Counted from the first letter of the stretch, positions 51,384 through 60,969 are shown. The stretch: 64,000 nucleotides of DNA from CAVRQM01 sp963838805 (GCA_963838805.1 CAWISK010000010.1:372001-436000), one strand, 5' to 3'. The notes: generated by a model not told the origin, from the sequence alone. Program-made: numbers and translations.

Positions 51384-52806
51384 CTTCAGCCGCGTGTAGT
51401 GCTCGATCGCGGCGCGGCCGTTCTCGCGGCCGACGCCGGAGCGCTTGACGCCGCCGAACGGCATTTCGACCGGCGTCAGGTTGTAGGTGTTGATCCAGCA
51501 TGTGCCGGCGTCGAGACGCGCGATCACGCGATGCCCGCGCGCCAGGTCACGGGTGAACACGCCGGCGGCAAGGCCGAACTCGGTATCGTTGGCGCGCGCG
51601 ATCACCTCGTCCTCGTCGTCGAAATCGAGCACGCACATGACAGGGCCGAAGATTTCCTCGCGCGCGATGCGCATGGTGTCGCGCACATCGGCGAAGATCG
51701 TGGGGGCGAGGAAGAATCCGCCCTCGAAGCCTTGCAATTGCGGCACGCTGCCGCCGCTGCGCAGGGTAGCGCCCTCCGCCCGGCCGGCATCGATGTAGAA
51801 GCGGACCTTCTCGCGCTGGGCGGCGGAGATGAGCGGTCCCATCTGCGTCGCCGGATCGAGCGGATCGCCGAGCCGCATCGCCTCGGTGCGGGCCACCAGC
51901 CGCGACAGGAAATCGTCGCGGATGCGGCGATGCACGAAGACGCGCGTGCCGTTCGAGCAGATCTGTCCGGCCGAGTAGAAATTGCCGAGCATGGCCCCGC
52001 CCACCGCGCTGTCGAGGTCGGCATCCTCGAAGACGATCAGCGGCGACTTGCCGCCCAGCTCCATCGTCGCCGGCTTGATCGCGGCTCCGGCTGCGGCCAT
52101 CACCGCGCGCCCGGTCGGCACCGATCCGGTGAGCGAGACCTTGTCCACGCCCGGATGCCCCGGCAGAAGGCTGCCGGTCTCGCGCCCGCCCTGGACGACG
52201 TTGAACACCCCGTCCGGCAGCCCGGCCTCCTTCAGGATCGCCGCCAGTTGCAAGGCCGAGAGCGGCGTCAGCTCCGAGGGCTTGAACACCACGGCGTTGC
52301 CGCAGGCGAGTGCCGGGGCCGCTTTCCAGCAGGCGATCTGGATCGGGTAGTTCCACGCACCGATCGCCGCCACCACGCCCAGGGGCTCGCGCCGCGTATA
52401 GGCGAAGGCGCCCCCGAGATCGATGTGCTCGCCCGGCGATGCTGGCGGCGATGCCGCCGAAATATTCCAGGCAATCGGCACCCGACGCCGCGTCAGCCAC
52501 CAGCGTCTCGCTGATCGGCTTGCCGGTGTCGTGCGTCTCCAGCTCCGAGAGTTCCCGGTTGCGTGCCCGCATCAGCTCGGCGGCGCGACGCAGCACGCGG
52601 CCGCGTTCGGCGCCGGAGGCTCGCCCCCATGCCGGCTGCGCGCGGCGCGACGCGGCGACCGCGCGATCGACCGTCGTGGCGGTGGCGGTGGTGATGCGTG
52701 CGATCGTCTCGCCCGTCGCGGGATAGATCGACTCGATCACGGCACCCGCCGTGTCGTCGCAGAATGCGCCGTCGATGAAGTGCGAGCCGGCGGGCTGAAG
52801 GTCCAT
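51342..52806 (-). CDS. betB: betaine-aldehyde dehydrogenase-like aldehyde dehydrogenase (frameshift near 52437)
   Basis: This is an NAD(P)-dependent aldehyde dehydrogenase of about 488 residues. The catalytic glutamate is in MELGGKSPLIVFEDAD near residue 250 and the nucleophile in SAGQICSNGTRVFVH near 285; VVAAIGAWNYPIQIACWKAA begins the cofactor region. The C-terminal NLTPVEMPFGGVKRSGVGRE is typical of BetB. One extra G near 52437 splits GIAASIAG from EHIDLGGAFAYT. No betA, betI or choline transporter is adjacent, so the substrate could be another aldehyde. Confidence 0.82.
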
Positions 52807-52814
52807 GATCGGTC

Positions 52815-53589
52815 CTAGATCGAGAGCGTGGTGGCCGCGCCCGGCGGCAGCACACGCAATCGCTCGCTAAGCCCAAGTGCCGTAAACGCCGCCGCCAGAT
52901 CGTCGCCGTTTTCAGTGAAATGCGCCCAGCCATCGGTGTGCGCGGCGACGATTTGCGCAGTCGGCAAAGGCGTGCGCGGTCTCGATTGCGTCGTTGCTGT
53001 CCATCGTCAGATGGAATGCGCCGCGCGTCCTGGCCGCACCGGCGAACAGGATGACGAGGCGTGGACGATAGCGGCGCGCGACCTCCGCCACGCCATCGTA
53101 CCAGACAGTGTCGCCGGTGACGTAGATGGCATCGCCGGGTGCGGCGACGCCGATCAGAAAGCCGGTGACGTCGCCCGAGAGCGGCTCGATGCCAACCGGC
53201 CCGTGCCGCGCGGGCGTCGCGGTGATGTGCAGCCGCGCGCCGTCGGTTCCGGCAAACTCGGCGGTCTGCCAGGGTGCGAGGCCGCGCGCAGTACCGCCCA
53301 ACCGTTCTGCGCCTGCGCGCGTGGTGAACGTCGCCGGCACCTGGCGCAGCAGGTCGCGCCCGGCATGGTCGAGATTGTCCGCGTGCTGGTCGTGGCTGAG
53401 CAGCACCGCGTCGATGCGGCCGAGCGAGGCCGCATCGAGCGCCGGGGGCGTCCGCTTCTCCAGGGTCACATGCGGCAGCGTGTATGTGCCGGGCGGATCG
53501 AAGGTGGGATCGGTCAGCAACCGGGCGCCCGCGATCTCGATCAGCACCGTAGGACCGCCGATCAAGGTCAGCGTGGTCGGCTGGGTCAT
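52815..53589 (-). CDS. MBL-fold metallo-hydrolase, UlaG/RomA-like (frameshift near 52965)
   Basis: This is a metallo-beta-lactamase-fold hydrolase of about 258 residues. The metal motif is a variant SHDQHADNLD near residue 65 instead of HxHxDH. Further metal ligands are in ATPARHGP near 130 and YVTGDTVWYDG near 165. The C-terminus, read after one indel near 52965, is IVAAHTDGWAHFTENGDDLA and SERLRVLPPG. It is coupled to the GST gene upstream (ATGA overlap). Substrate unknown. Confidence 0.8.
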
Positions 53590-54303
53590 GCGCCGGCGGC
53601 GCCCGCACCGGAGGCGGCGGTCTGTCCGAACAGGATCCTGCGCTCCTCGTCGGACATGGGTTTCGCACCGGGAGCGTAGGAGTCGCTCGTGTCGGCATAG
53701 GCGCGGATCGTGGCCGGGCGCGCGGCGATCGCCTCGAACCAGCGCTTCAGGTTCGGGAAGGCATCGAGATCCTGGCCGTGGCCGCGATAGGGGACGATCC
53801 AGGGATAGCAGGCGATGTCGGCGATCGAATACGCGTCCGCGATGAACGCGCGGCCGGCGAGCCGCCGGTCGAGCACGCCATAGAGCCGGCCGGTCTCGCG
53901 CGCTGTAGCGGTCGATCGCGTACGGCACCTTTTCCGGCGCATATCGGTTGAAGTGCCCGATCTGCCCGGCCATCGGACCCAATCCGCCGATCTGCCAGAA
54001 CAGCCATTGCAGCACCATGCAGCGCCCGCGCAGATCGGCGGGCAGCAATTGGCCGCTCTTCTCGGCGAGGTAGAGCAGCATGGCGCCGGACTCGAACATC
54101 GCGATCGGCGCACCGCCGCCCGGCGGGTCGTGATCGATCAGGGCGGGAATCTTGTTGTTGGGCGAGATGCCCAGATACTCCGGCCGGAACTGCTCGCCCT
54201 TGCCGATATCGACCGGAATGATCCGGTATGGCAATCCGGCTTCCTCCAGGAACAGCCGCATCTTCAGCCCGTTCGGCGTTGGCCAGTAGTACAGGTCGAT
54301 CAT
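53586..54303 (-). CDS. glutathione S-transferase, YfcG-like (frameshift near 53908)
   Basis: This is a thioredoxin-fold plus helical GST of about 239 residues. The N-terminal MIDLYYWPTPNGLKMRLFLE and the SPNNKIPALIDHDP cis-proline loop followed by FESGAMLLYLAEK are typical of the YfcG/Ure2-type disulfide-bond oxidoreductases. The C-terminal helices carry QIGGLGPMAGQIGHFNRYAP and YSIADIACYPWIVPY. One extra base near 53908 breaks YSARETGRLYGV. It likely uses glutathione to reduce disulfides or conjugate electrophiles. Confidence 0.84.
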
Positions 54304-54331
54304 CGGCGTGTTCCGTTGCTGCTGAGGCGGA

Positions 54332-54721
54332 TCATCCCGCGCGGGCGTCGAACTCGCGCTGTGCGATGCCAATATCATGCAGGTGCTGCTCGACCCAGCG
54401 ATCGAGCAGGGTGATCGGCTCGCTGATCGATGCACCCAGCGCCGTCAGCGCGTATTCCACGCGCGGCGGCACCTCGGGATAGGCGCGGCGCGTCACGAAG
54501 CCGTTGCGTTCGAGCCGCCGCAGGGTCTGGATCAGCATCTTGTCGGAAATGCCGCCGATCCGCCGCCGCAGCTCCGCCGTGCGCGCCGGCCCCTGGGCCA
54601 GTGTATGCACGAGCAGGAGCGCCCATTTCTCGGCCAGCACCTCCAGCACCGCGCGGGCGGGGCAGCTCGGATTGAAAACGTTTCCATTGCAGCCTTGCGG
54701 GGCGGAAATACTCTCTTGCAT
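54332..54721 (-). CDS. HxlR-family transcriptional regulator
   Basis: This is a winged-helix regulator of 129 residues. The N-terminal cysteines CNGNVFNPSCPAR precede the HTH (LEVLAEKWALLLVHTLAQGP; RRIGGISDKMLIQTLRRLER), and VEYALTALGASISEPITLLD ends the wing. HxlR/YodB proteins sense aldehydes, quinones or oxidants through an N-terminal cysteine. It lies divergent from a GST and upstream of another on its own strand. The ATG at 54721 is preferred to a TTG six bases upstream. A promoter with an internal dyad lies directly upstream. Confidence 0.88.
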   Translation of the reverse strand: MQESISAPQGCNGNVFNPSCPARAVLEVLAEKWALLLVHTLAQGPARTAELRRRIGGISDKMLIQTLRRLERNGFVTRRAYPEVPPRVEYALTALGASISEPITLLDRWVEQHLHDIGIAQREFDARAG

Positions 54722-54727
54722 CGCCAA

Positions 54728-54756
54728 AACTTACCACAAGGTTGGTACTTGTCCAA
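54728..54756 (-). promoter_or_regulatory. promoter of the HxlR gene with internal operator dyad
   Basis: On the minus strand TTGGAC (54756-54751) and TAAGTT (54733-54728) are 17 bp apart. Between and overlapping them lies the dyad TACCA-N6-TGGTA (54732-54747). Such a site between the -35 and -10 boxes suits autorepression, and the divergent GST gene starts 83 bp away, so one site could control both. Confidence 0.55.
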
Positions 54757-54829
54757 CAGAAAGCGACGTGCCATCCCTGTGCCGGTCGCGGCGAGCCGAC
54801 CCCCTTCGCCGCCCACACAGGAGATTGCC

Positions 54830-55438
54830 ATGAAGCTCTACTACACGCCGGGTGCCTGCTCCCTGTCGCCGCACATCGCACTGCTCGAGGCCGGGCTGCC
54901 GTTCTCGCTCGAGAAGGTGGACCTGAAGAACAAGACGCTCGAATCGGGCGGCGACTTCAACGCGGTGAACGGCAAGGGCTATGTGCCGGCACTGCAGCTC
55001 GACAACGGCCAGGTGCTGACCGAGGGACCGATCGTCGTCCAGTACATCGCCGACCGCGCCCCCTCCGCCCATCTTGCTCCCGCCGCCGGCACGCCGGAGC
55101 GCTACCGACTTGAGGAATGGCTGAGCTTCATCACCTCCGAGCTGCACAAGGCGATGGGCTCGATGTTCAACCCGGCGCAGACCCCCGAATGGAAGGACGC
55201 GGTCAAGGCGACCCTCTCCAAGCGGCTCGACTGGCTCTCCAAGCAGCTTGAGGGCAAGCAGTACCTCATGGGCGACAATTTCACGGTCGCTGACGCCTAC
55301 CTGTTCACGATCCTGTCCTGGGCCGGGAAGGTCGGGTTCGACCTCGGCCGCTGGCCGGTGATCCAGCAATACGCCGCCCGCGTGGGCCAGCGCCCGAAAG
55401 TCGTGGAGGCGATGAAGGCCGAGGGCCTGCTGGCGTAG
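54830..55438 (+). CDS. gstA: glutathione transferase GstA (beta class)
   Basis: This is a 202-residue GST. The N-terminal MKLYYTPGACSLSPHIALLE carries the beta-class cysteine (Cys10), YVPALQLDNG the cis-proline, and TEGPIVVQYIAD the glutathione-binding Glu/Ser-like residues. EWLSFITSELHK near 103 supplies the conserved His, and NFTVADAYLFTILSW the C-terminal N-cap. The ATG has AGGAGA eight bases upstream. It is intact. Confidence 0.92.
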   Translation: MKLYYTPGACSLSPHIALLEAGLPFSLEKVDLKNKTLESGGDFNAVNGKGYVPALQLDNGQVLTEGPIVVQYIADRAPSAHLAPAAGTPERYRLEEWLSFITSELHKAMGSMFNPAQTPEWKDAVKATLSKRLDWLSKQLEGKQYLMGDNFTVADAYLFTILSWAGKVGFDLGRWPVIQQYAARVGQRPKVVEAMKAEGLLA

Positions 55439-55483
55439 GGCGAGCGGCGCCCGAGTTCGCGGCGCCCGAATTCGCGGCAACCT

Positions 55484-55518
55484 GTCCGGGAGGGCGGATG
55501 CGAGACCGCCTCCCGGAC
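55484..55518. terminator. strong hairpin after gstA, possible terminator without T-run
   Basis: GTCCGGGAGGGCGG pairs with CCGCCTCCCGGAC (13 bp with one bulged G) around an 8-nt loop, 46 nt after the gstA stop. No T-tract follows, so intrinsic termination is uncertain. The bulged G may itself be one more homopolymer error. Confidence 0.4.
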
Positions 55519-55578
55519 GTGACTGCCGGCGGTGATGCGCTACACTCCCGGGCATCGCGGCACAGGAACGGATCGCCC

Positions 55579-55983
55579 GTGAGCAAGACGATCGCCCTTC
55601 TCGTCGCGCGGCTGATCTTCGGCGGCCTGTTCGTCATGGCCGCCGCCTTCAAGTTCGCGGGCATGGCCGGGACCGCGACCTATATCGCCGCCGCCGGTTT
55701 TCCCGTTCCGCTGCTCCTGGCATGGCTCGCGGCCCTGTTCGAGTCGGCGCTGGCGCTGGCGTTCCTCACCGGCGCCTTGTTCTCCGGGGCCGCCATTCTC
55801 GCCGTGATCTACGTCCTGTTCCTGGCGTTTTCGTTTCACGGGCCGGCCAGGTGGAGCGGCAATCGCGACGAGTTCGGCTTCTTCGTCGACCATTTCACTC
55901 TCGTCGCCGGTCTCCTGTTCGCCGCGGTGCATGGTCCGGGCGCGCATTGGGTCCTGCGCCTCGGCGCGCACGCGCGGCGATGA
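55579..55983 (+). CDS. DoxX-family membrane protein
   Basis: This is a 134-residue protein with four membrane helices. LLVARLIFGGLFVMAAAFKF and AAGFPVPLLLAWLAALFESA are the DoxX pattern. The start is a GTG at 55579; an upstream GTG at 55498 adds only polar residues overlapping the hairpin. DoxX proteins are often linked to oxidative or electrophile stress, which fits the neighbouring GST genes. Confidence 0.85.
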   Translation: MSKTIALLVARLIFGGLFVMAAAFKFAGMAGTATYIAAAGFPVPLLLAWLAALFESALALAFLTGALFSGAAILAVIYVLFLAFSFHGPARWSGNRDEFGFFVDHFTLVAGLLFAAVHGPGAHWVLRLGAHARR

Positions 55984-56009
55984 CGCGACGTGGCCGGCGT
56001 GGGCCGCAT

Positions 56010-56576
56010 CTATTTCCCGAGCCGTTCCGCCACCCGGTCCGCGAGCTGGCCGAGCAGCGCGCTCTCGGTCGCCACCAGGTCTCGCGTGCCGGACGAGGCC
56101 GGCGTCGCGGTCAGGCGGATCGTCTCGGCATGCGCCGGGTGGCCGTCGTTCTCGTGACGCACCGCGAGCTGCGCCAGCAGCACCACCTGCCCCGAGGCAT
56201 CCGCGTCCATGCGCTGGATGTCGAGTTCCAGCACCAGATCGGGCTGGGTCGAGATGGCCCCGCTTTCCGAAAACACCGATGTACCCGGCAGACGCTGCAC
56301 CAGATCCTCGGTGAATACCCGCTCGATCATGCTGCCGGTGGGCTCCGCCCAACGCTCGTTATGCGCAAGCTGCAACTGAAAGCCGGATTCGGACAGCACG
56401 ATCTCCGGCCGATCGAGATAGCCGGCGATGCCGATGCGCCGCAGTTCCAGGCTATGGGCGCGCACCGCATGAGGCGGGCCGGGCACGGCGGCGAGGGTGA
56501 ACAGCACCGGGCTGGGCGAGGCGCAGGAGATCGTCCCCAGGAGCGCCGCGAGGCTTGCACAATGACGGAGTTTCAT
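56010..56576 (-). CDS. pqiC: PqiC-like outer-membrane lipoprotein
   Basis: This is a 188-residue probable lipoprotein: signal peptide with a cysteine at about residue 18 (SLAALLGTISCASPS), then the ABC-type transport auxiliary (DUF330) domain with SLELRRIGIAGYLDRPEIVL and RVFTEDLVQRLPG. Its start overlaps the pqiB stop (ATGA). In E. coli PqiC docks PqiB at the outer membrane. Confidence 0.85.
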   Translation of the reverse strand: MKLRHCASLAALLGTISCASPSPVLFTLAAVPGPPHAVRAHSLELRRIGIAGYLDRPEIVLSESGFQLQLAHNERWAEPTGSMIERVFTEDLVQRLPGTSVFSESGAISTQPDLVLELDIQRMDADASGQVVLLAQLAVRHENDGHPAHAETIRLTATPASSGTRDLVATESALLGQLADRVAERLGK

Positions 56577-58247
56577 CGGCTGGTCGCCTGTCCGGCGCGA
56601 CCGCGGATCAGCGCCTCGGGGTGAATGGAAAGATAGTCGGCCAGCAGCCGGATAGAGCGCGCGGTGTCGCTCGCCTGCTGCAGCAGCCGTTGCAGGTCGC
56701 GGCGGAACTCCGAGCCCTGGCCGTAGCCGCTATTGGCAGACGCCACCAGCCGGCCGGCCTGCGCCAGCGTGGCATCAAGCTGGCGCGCCACGGACGGAAA
56801 CTGCCGGCTCGCCGCATCCAGATTGGCGAGTGTCTGGCGCAGCGGCGCCCCGTTCACCACCGCGCCGATGCCGGCCAGCGTGTCGTCGAGATTGCGCACC
56901 ACCGAGTTCGAGCGGCAGGGCGCCCAGCTTGCGGGTGATCGCGGCGAGATTCGTGGTGATGGTGTCGAACCCGCCGGTGGTGCCTGGCAGCACGATCTCG
57001 TCGCCTTCGATGCGCGCTTCGGCGGGGGGCGCATTCGGGTCGAACTCGAAGGCGACGAGCAACTGCCCCGTCAGGAAGTTCGCCGTGGCGAGCTGCGCGC
57101 GCAGCCCGTGCCGGACCAGGTTGCGGGCGACCTCCAGCGGGTTTCCCGGCCGCTCCTTTGCCGGCGAGAGGAAGCGCTGCGGCTGCACCTCCATATGCAC
57201 GGCGACGCGCGAGCTGGCGGTATACGGATCGAACAGCAGGTGGATGTCGGTCACGGTGCCGACCTGGATGCCGTTGAGCTCGACCGGCGCGCCCAGGGCC
57301 AGCCCGCGCACGGAACCCTGGAAATAGGTCAGCAGCTTGACCTGGCGGCTATAGCCGGCGTTCTTAGCCGCCGCCTCGTTGTCATAGAGCCGGAACACGG
57401 TGCCGGGCGGGCTCGGCTTGGCATTGCTGTCCTGGCTGACGTCGAACGCGACACCGCCGGCCAGTGCCGCTTGCAGGCTCGTGACGCGCAACTGGATGCC
57501 TTGCGCGCCGACATCGACGGCGATCCCCGACGTGTTCCAGAAATGCGTGGCAGGCGTCACGAACTTGTCATAGGGAGCGCGCACGAAGACGTGGATCGTG
57601 ACGCCGTCGCCATGCGGGCCGAAATCGTAGTTCAGCACCTCGCCCGCCGGAATGTCGCGAAAGAAGATCGGCGAGCCGCTGCCGAGCGAGCCGATGCGGC
57701 TCGCGGTCAGCTCGTACGATGTGCCCGGCTCGCCGGATCGCACGGCCGGCGGATCTTCCAGGCCGATATAGCGGGTCCGCAACGGACCGGACGGCGTGCC
57801 CGGATCCATCTCGATATACGAGCCGGACAGCACGGTGTTGAGGCCGGAGATGTTGCCCGGGGTGAATCGCGGCCGCACCACCCAGAACCTCGCCCCCGCC
57901 GTCAGCATGCGCTGCGCCGAGGCCAGCATGTCGACCTGCACCTCGACACGGGACAGATCCTGCGACAGGCGGACGCGCCGCACGGTGCCGAGCTCGACCG
58001 CCTTGTAGCGCACCTTCGTCTGGCCGGCGGTGACGCCGTCGCCGGTGCGAAAGGTGATGACGATGCTGGGGCCTTCGGTGGCGACGTTGCGCCACACGAG
58101 CCAGCCGGCGATGAGTGCCGCGACGAGGGGCAGCAGCCAGACGGTCTGGAACGCGGCGCGACGGTGCGTGCGCACGCTGGAAGTGGGCACCGCATCGATC
58201 GGGGGTTGCGGCGGCGCACCGCCATCGGTCGGAGCCGGTCCGTTCAA
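56573..58247 (-). CDS. pqiB: intermembrane transport protein PqiB, MCE family (frameshift near 56913)
   Basis: This is an inner-membrane-anchored protein of about 558 residues with one N-terminal helix (FQTVWLLPLVAALIAGWLVW) and three MCE domains (VTAGQTKVRYKAVELGTVRR; LGSGSPIFFRDIPAGEVLNY; ALGAPVELNGIQVGTVTDIH). The C-terminal coiled region is read in the shifted frame (NSVVRNLDDTLAGIGAVVNG). The start is a TTG at 58247 overlapping the pqiA stop (TTGA). It forms the tunnel for lipid transfer across the periplasm. Confidence 0.88.
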
Positions 58248-59522
58248 GCAGGGCGCTCCCGCAGCGAGGCCATCGCCTGGCCCTGCTGGCGGCCGGCCGC
58301 GGCGGCGTCCCACATCAGGCGCGGGTCGAAACTGGAAGCGGCCAGCATGGTGAGGATGACCACGGCGCAGAACGCGAGCACGCCCGGGCCAGGATAGACT
58401 GTGGCAAAAAAGCCCATCTGCACCAGGGCCGCCAGGATGGAGATCATGAACACGTCGATCATCGACCAGCGGCCGATGAACTCGACGAGGCGATACAGCT
58501 TGGTGCGCCCGCGCAGCCACCATGCGCTGCCGGCCCGGGTGGTCAGCAGCATGAGCGAGAGGCTGGCGATCTTCAGCACCGGCACCGTGATGCTGGCGAC
58601 GAACACCAGCAGGGCCAGCGGCCACATGCCGGCCGCCAGCAATTCCAGCGCGCCCCCCAGGATGGTCGAAGGCTCGCCCTGGCCGAGCCGGGTCAGGGTC
58701 AGCACCGGCAGGATATTGGCCGGGAGATAGAGGCAGGCGGCGGCCAGCAGCAGCGCCCAGGTGCGCGACCACGCTGTCCGGCTTGCGAGAGCGCAGCGCC
58801 GTGCCGCAGCGTGCGCAGACGCTTTCGCCGCCCCTGCTGACCTGGCCGCATGTGTCGCAGCCAATCGGCACCCGCGGCACCGTCCTGTCCGGCACGGGGA
58901 CGGCCTCGGCGTGCTGCGGCAGGGCTTCCCAGACCGCCTGCGGGTCGAGCATGGCGTCGAGCGCCGCCATGACGAGCATCAGTGCGCCCAGGGCATAGCA
59001 GGCGATCCCGACTTCTACCCGTGCGATGTCCACGAGCTTGGTGTAGGCCACGAACACGCCGAGCAGGAATACCTCGATCATCGACCACGGACGCAGCCAC
59101 GCGGCCCAGCGGAACACCCGCGCCAGGTGTCGCGGCGGGTGACGCAGCCGCAGGGCGGCCAGCACCCAGCCGATCGCGACCAGCCGAAAGACGGGTGCGA
59201 CCAGGGTCACGGCCAGGATCACCACGGCAAGCTCCCCCATGCCGTCCTGCTGCAGCGCGCGCGGCCCCGAGAGCAGCGTCGTGGTGCGATCGGCGCCAAG
59301 CACGGTGACATCGAGGAACGGCAGCCGGGCGGCCACGACCATGAGCGCCAGCCCCGTCAGCGCCATTGCGAGCGGTCGCCTGAGCGGATCGACGCGGCTG
59401 CGGCGCAGCACCGCGTCGCAGCGCGGGCAGCGTGCCGCGGCGTGCCGGGGCAGCGGCGGTACGCGCTGGAACAGCCCGCAATCCGGGCACTCGCGCAGCA
59501 CACCGCCGGCTGGCGTGTGCAT
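58244..59522 (-). CDS. pqiA: paraquat-inducible membrane protein PqiA (frameshift near 58772)
   Basis: This is an integral membrane protein of about 426 residues with two PqiA halves. Each half begins with a zinc-ribbon: CPDCGLFQ...CPRCDAVL near residues 12-37, and CDTCGQV...CARCGTAL near 225-245. Each is followed by four membrane helices (LPFLDVTVLGADRTTTLLSG; LPANILPVLTLTRLGQGEPS). The indel near 58772 breaks the frame right after the second ribbon. It is the first gene of the pqiABC operon. Confidence 0.88.
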
Positions 59523-59701
59523 GGGCGCGGCGGGGCGCCGGAGTGGACTGAGTTCGTTGCATCGACGTCACTCAACGTAGCCCCGCTGTCGCCGTTCCGG
59601 CAGGGCAAGCCGTGGAGGCAGGCAGGGGGCTGTTGCGGCGGCAGGGGCCGGGCGGTATATCCCGGGCCCGGCCGGCCCCGCCAGCCGCGATCTGTCGCAT
59701 G

Positions 59702-59776
59702 GCCGACGTAGCTCAGTGGTAGAGCAGCTGATTCGTAATCAGCAGGTCGTCAGTTCAATCCTGACCGTCGGCACCA
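59702..59776 (+). tRNA. tRNA-Thr (anticodon CGU)
   Basis: This is a complete cloverleaf: acceptor GCCGACG/CGTCGGC, D arm GCTC...GAGC, anticodon stem GCTGA/TCAGC with loop TTCGTAA (anticodon CGT), T arm GTCAG TTCAATC CTGAC, and an encoded CCA at 59774-59776. It decodes ACG threonine codons. Confidence 0.95.
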
Positions 59777-59785
59777 ATGTAAATG

Positions 59786-59803
59786 TGTCCTCTTAAGCTT
59801 CTT
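59786..59803. repeat. left terminal inverted repeat of the IS481-family element
   Basis: TGTCCTCTTAAGCTTCTT is an exact 18-bp match to the reverse complement of 60836-60853. It overlaps the last codons of the transposase gene. Confidence 0.9.
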
Positions 59804-60803
59804 GGCTGACGAACTGACGCACGGTGTCCCAGGGCCTGCGTCCCTGGTTGCGATAGCCCAGATGCGGGCGTTCGTGGTTGTAGTGGTGGAGCCAGGCGTC
59901 CAGGTCGGCCTGCAGACTGTCGACGTCGCGGTAGAAGGTCTCGCGCATCGTGCTGCGGAAGAATTCGTCCAGCACGGTGCCGTTGAACCGCTCGACGAAG
60001 CCGTTGGTTTTGGGCGACCGCACGCGGGTGCGCCGGTGCTCGATCTCGTTCAACGCCAGGTAGAGCTCATAGGGGTGTGCGTCGGTGCCGCAGAACTCGC
60101 GGCCGTTGTCGGTCAGCACGGCGCCAATCGGCAGATCGAGTTCGCGATAGAACGGCAGCACGTCGTTGTGCAGCACCGACACCGCCGACTCCGGCTGCTT
60201 GGAGACGTGCAGGAAACCGAACGCATAGCTGCCGAAGGTGTCCACCACGGCGTGCAGATAGACCTTGCCGATGCCCTTCAGGTTGCCGACAAAGAAGGTG
60301 TCTTGGCACAGCAACTCGCCAGGCTGGCTGCTTTCCGCGTGGCGTTCGCGGAAGCATGGGTTCTGCTTTTCGAGAAAGGCGATCTGCTCCTGCGATAGCT
60401 CGATCGCCTGCTCGGCGTTGCGGCGCTCCAGCGCCAGCCAGCGTTGCTCCCGCACGCCCAACTCGTGGTCGTTGAGGATCTTCTGCACGGTGATGGCCGA
60501 GACCCGGCTGCCCTCCAGCATCAGCAGCGCCTCGATGCGGTTGCAGCCATAGGCCGGGTGCTGCAGCGCCAGCGCCAGGATGCGCTCCACCACGTCGGCC
60601 GGGGTAGTTTGCGGATGGTTGCGATGGATCGGCGGCAGGTCCTTCAGGCCGTCAAAGCCATGCGTCTGAAAGCGCCGCTTCCATTCGTAGAAGCTGGTGC
60701 GGTCCATGCCGCGGCGGCGGCATGCCTCCGCCGCGTTGCCCAGCCGTGCCGCCAAATCCAGCACCGACAAGCGCTGCCTCGCGACCTTGATCTCTGCATC
60801 CAT
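59793..60803 (-). CDS. IS481-family transposase
   Basis: This 336-residue DDE transposase is intact. The N-terminal HTH (SVLDLAARLGNAAEACRRRG; SFYEWKRRFQTHGFDGLKDL) is followed by the rve integrase core: first Asp in LLCQDTFFVGNLKGIG near 188, second Asp in VLTDNGREFCGTDAHPYEL near 245 and Glu in NGFVERFNGTVLDEFF near 285. It ends HLGYRNQGRRPWDTV. Its lack of frameshifts contrasts with many chromosomal genes here. Confidence 0.93.
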   Translation of the reverse strand: MDAEIKVARQRLSVLDLAARLGNAAEACRRRGMDRTSFYEWKRRFQTHGFDGLKDLPPIHRNHPQTTPADVVERILALALQHPAYGCNRIEALLMLEGSRVSAITVQKILNDHELGVREQRWLALERRNAEQAIELSQEQIAFLEKQNPCFRERHAESSQPGELLCQDTFFVGNLKGIGKVYLHAVVDTFGSYAFGFLHVSKQPESAVSVLHNDVLPFYRELDLPIGAVLTDNGREFCGTDAHPYELYLALNEIEHRRTRVRSPKTNGFVERFNGTVLDEFFRSTMRETFYRDVDSLQADLDAWLHHYNHERPHLGYRNQGRRPWDTVRQFVSQEA

Positions 60804-60835
60804 GCTCCCTTCCTCCTGCCCTTGCTTAGCACGGA

Positions 60836-60853
60836 AAGAAGCTTAAGAGGACA
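60836..60853. repeat. right terminal inverted repeat of the IS481-family element
   Basis: AAGAAGCTTAAGAGGACA lies 33-50 bp upstream of the transposase start and is an exact complement of the left repeat. Confidence 0.9.
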
Positions 60854-60969
60854 GTGACACCAGCCGCCACTTCGGGTCGTGCGAGGGCGGTGATGCGGGT
60901 GCGCATGTCGAGTTCCTGGCGGTCCTATCGGCAGGGAAAGAAGTAGCAAGTTTTTACCATCGATTTAAT

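Larger units (their letters stand above)
59777..60857 (-). mobile_element. IS481-family insertion sequence
   Basis: This is an element of about 1.08 kb holding one transposase gene. The inner terminal inverted repeats are perfect over 18 bp: TGTCCTCTTAAGCTTCTT at 59786-59803 and its complement at 60836-60853. Outside these the ends are imperfect (TGTAAATG versus TGTCAC). CACCA flanks both sides (59772-59776, the tRNA 3' end, and 60858-60862), which may be the target duplication. Exact ends are uncertain by one or two bases. It looks complete and potentially active. Confidence 0.85.

Noticed and set aside
60826..60906. Minus-strand frame beginning MRTRITALARPEVAAG and cut by the IS end
   Set aside because: If the element is removed the frame would run antisense into tRNA-Thr, so it is probably not a real interrupted gene, despite a weak ribosome-binding site.
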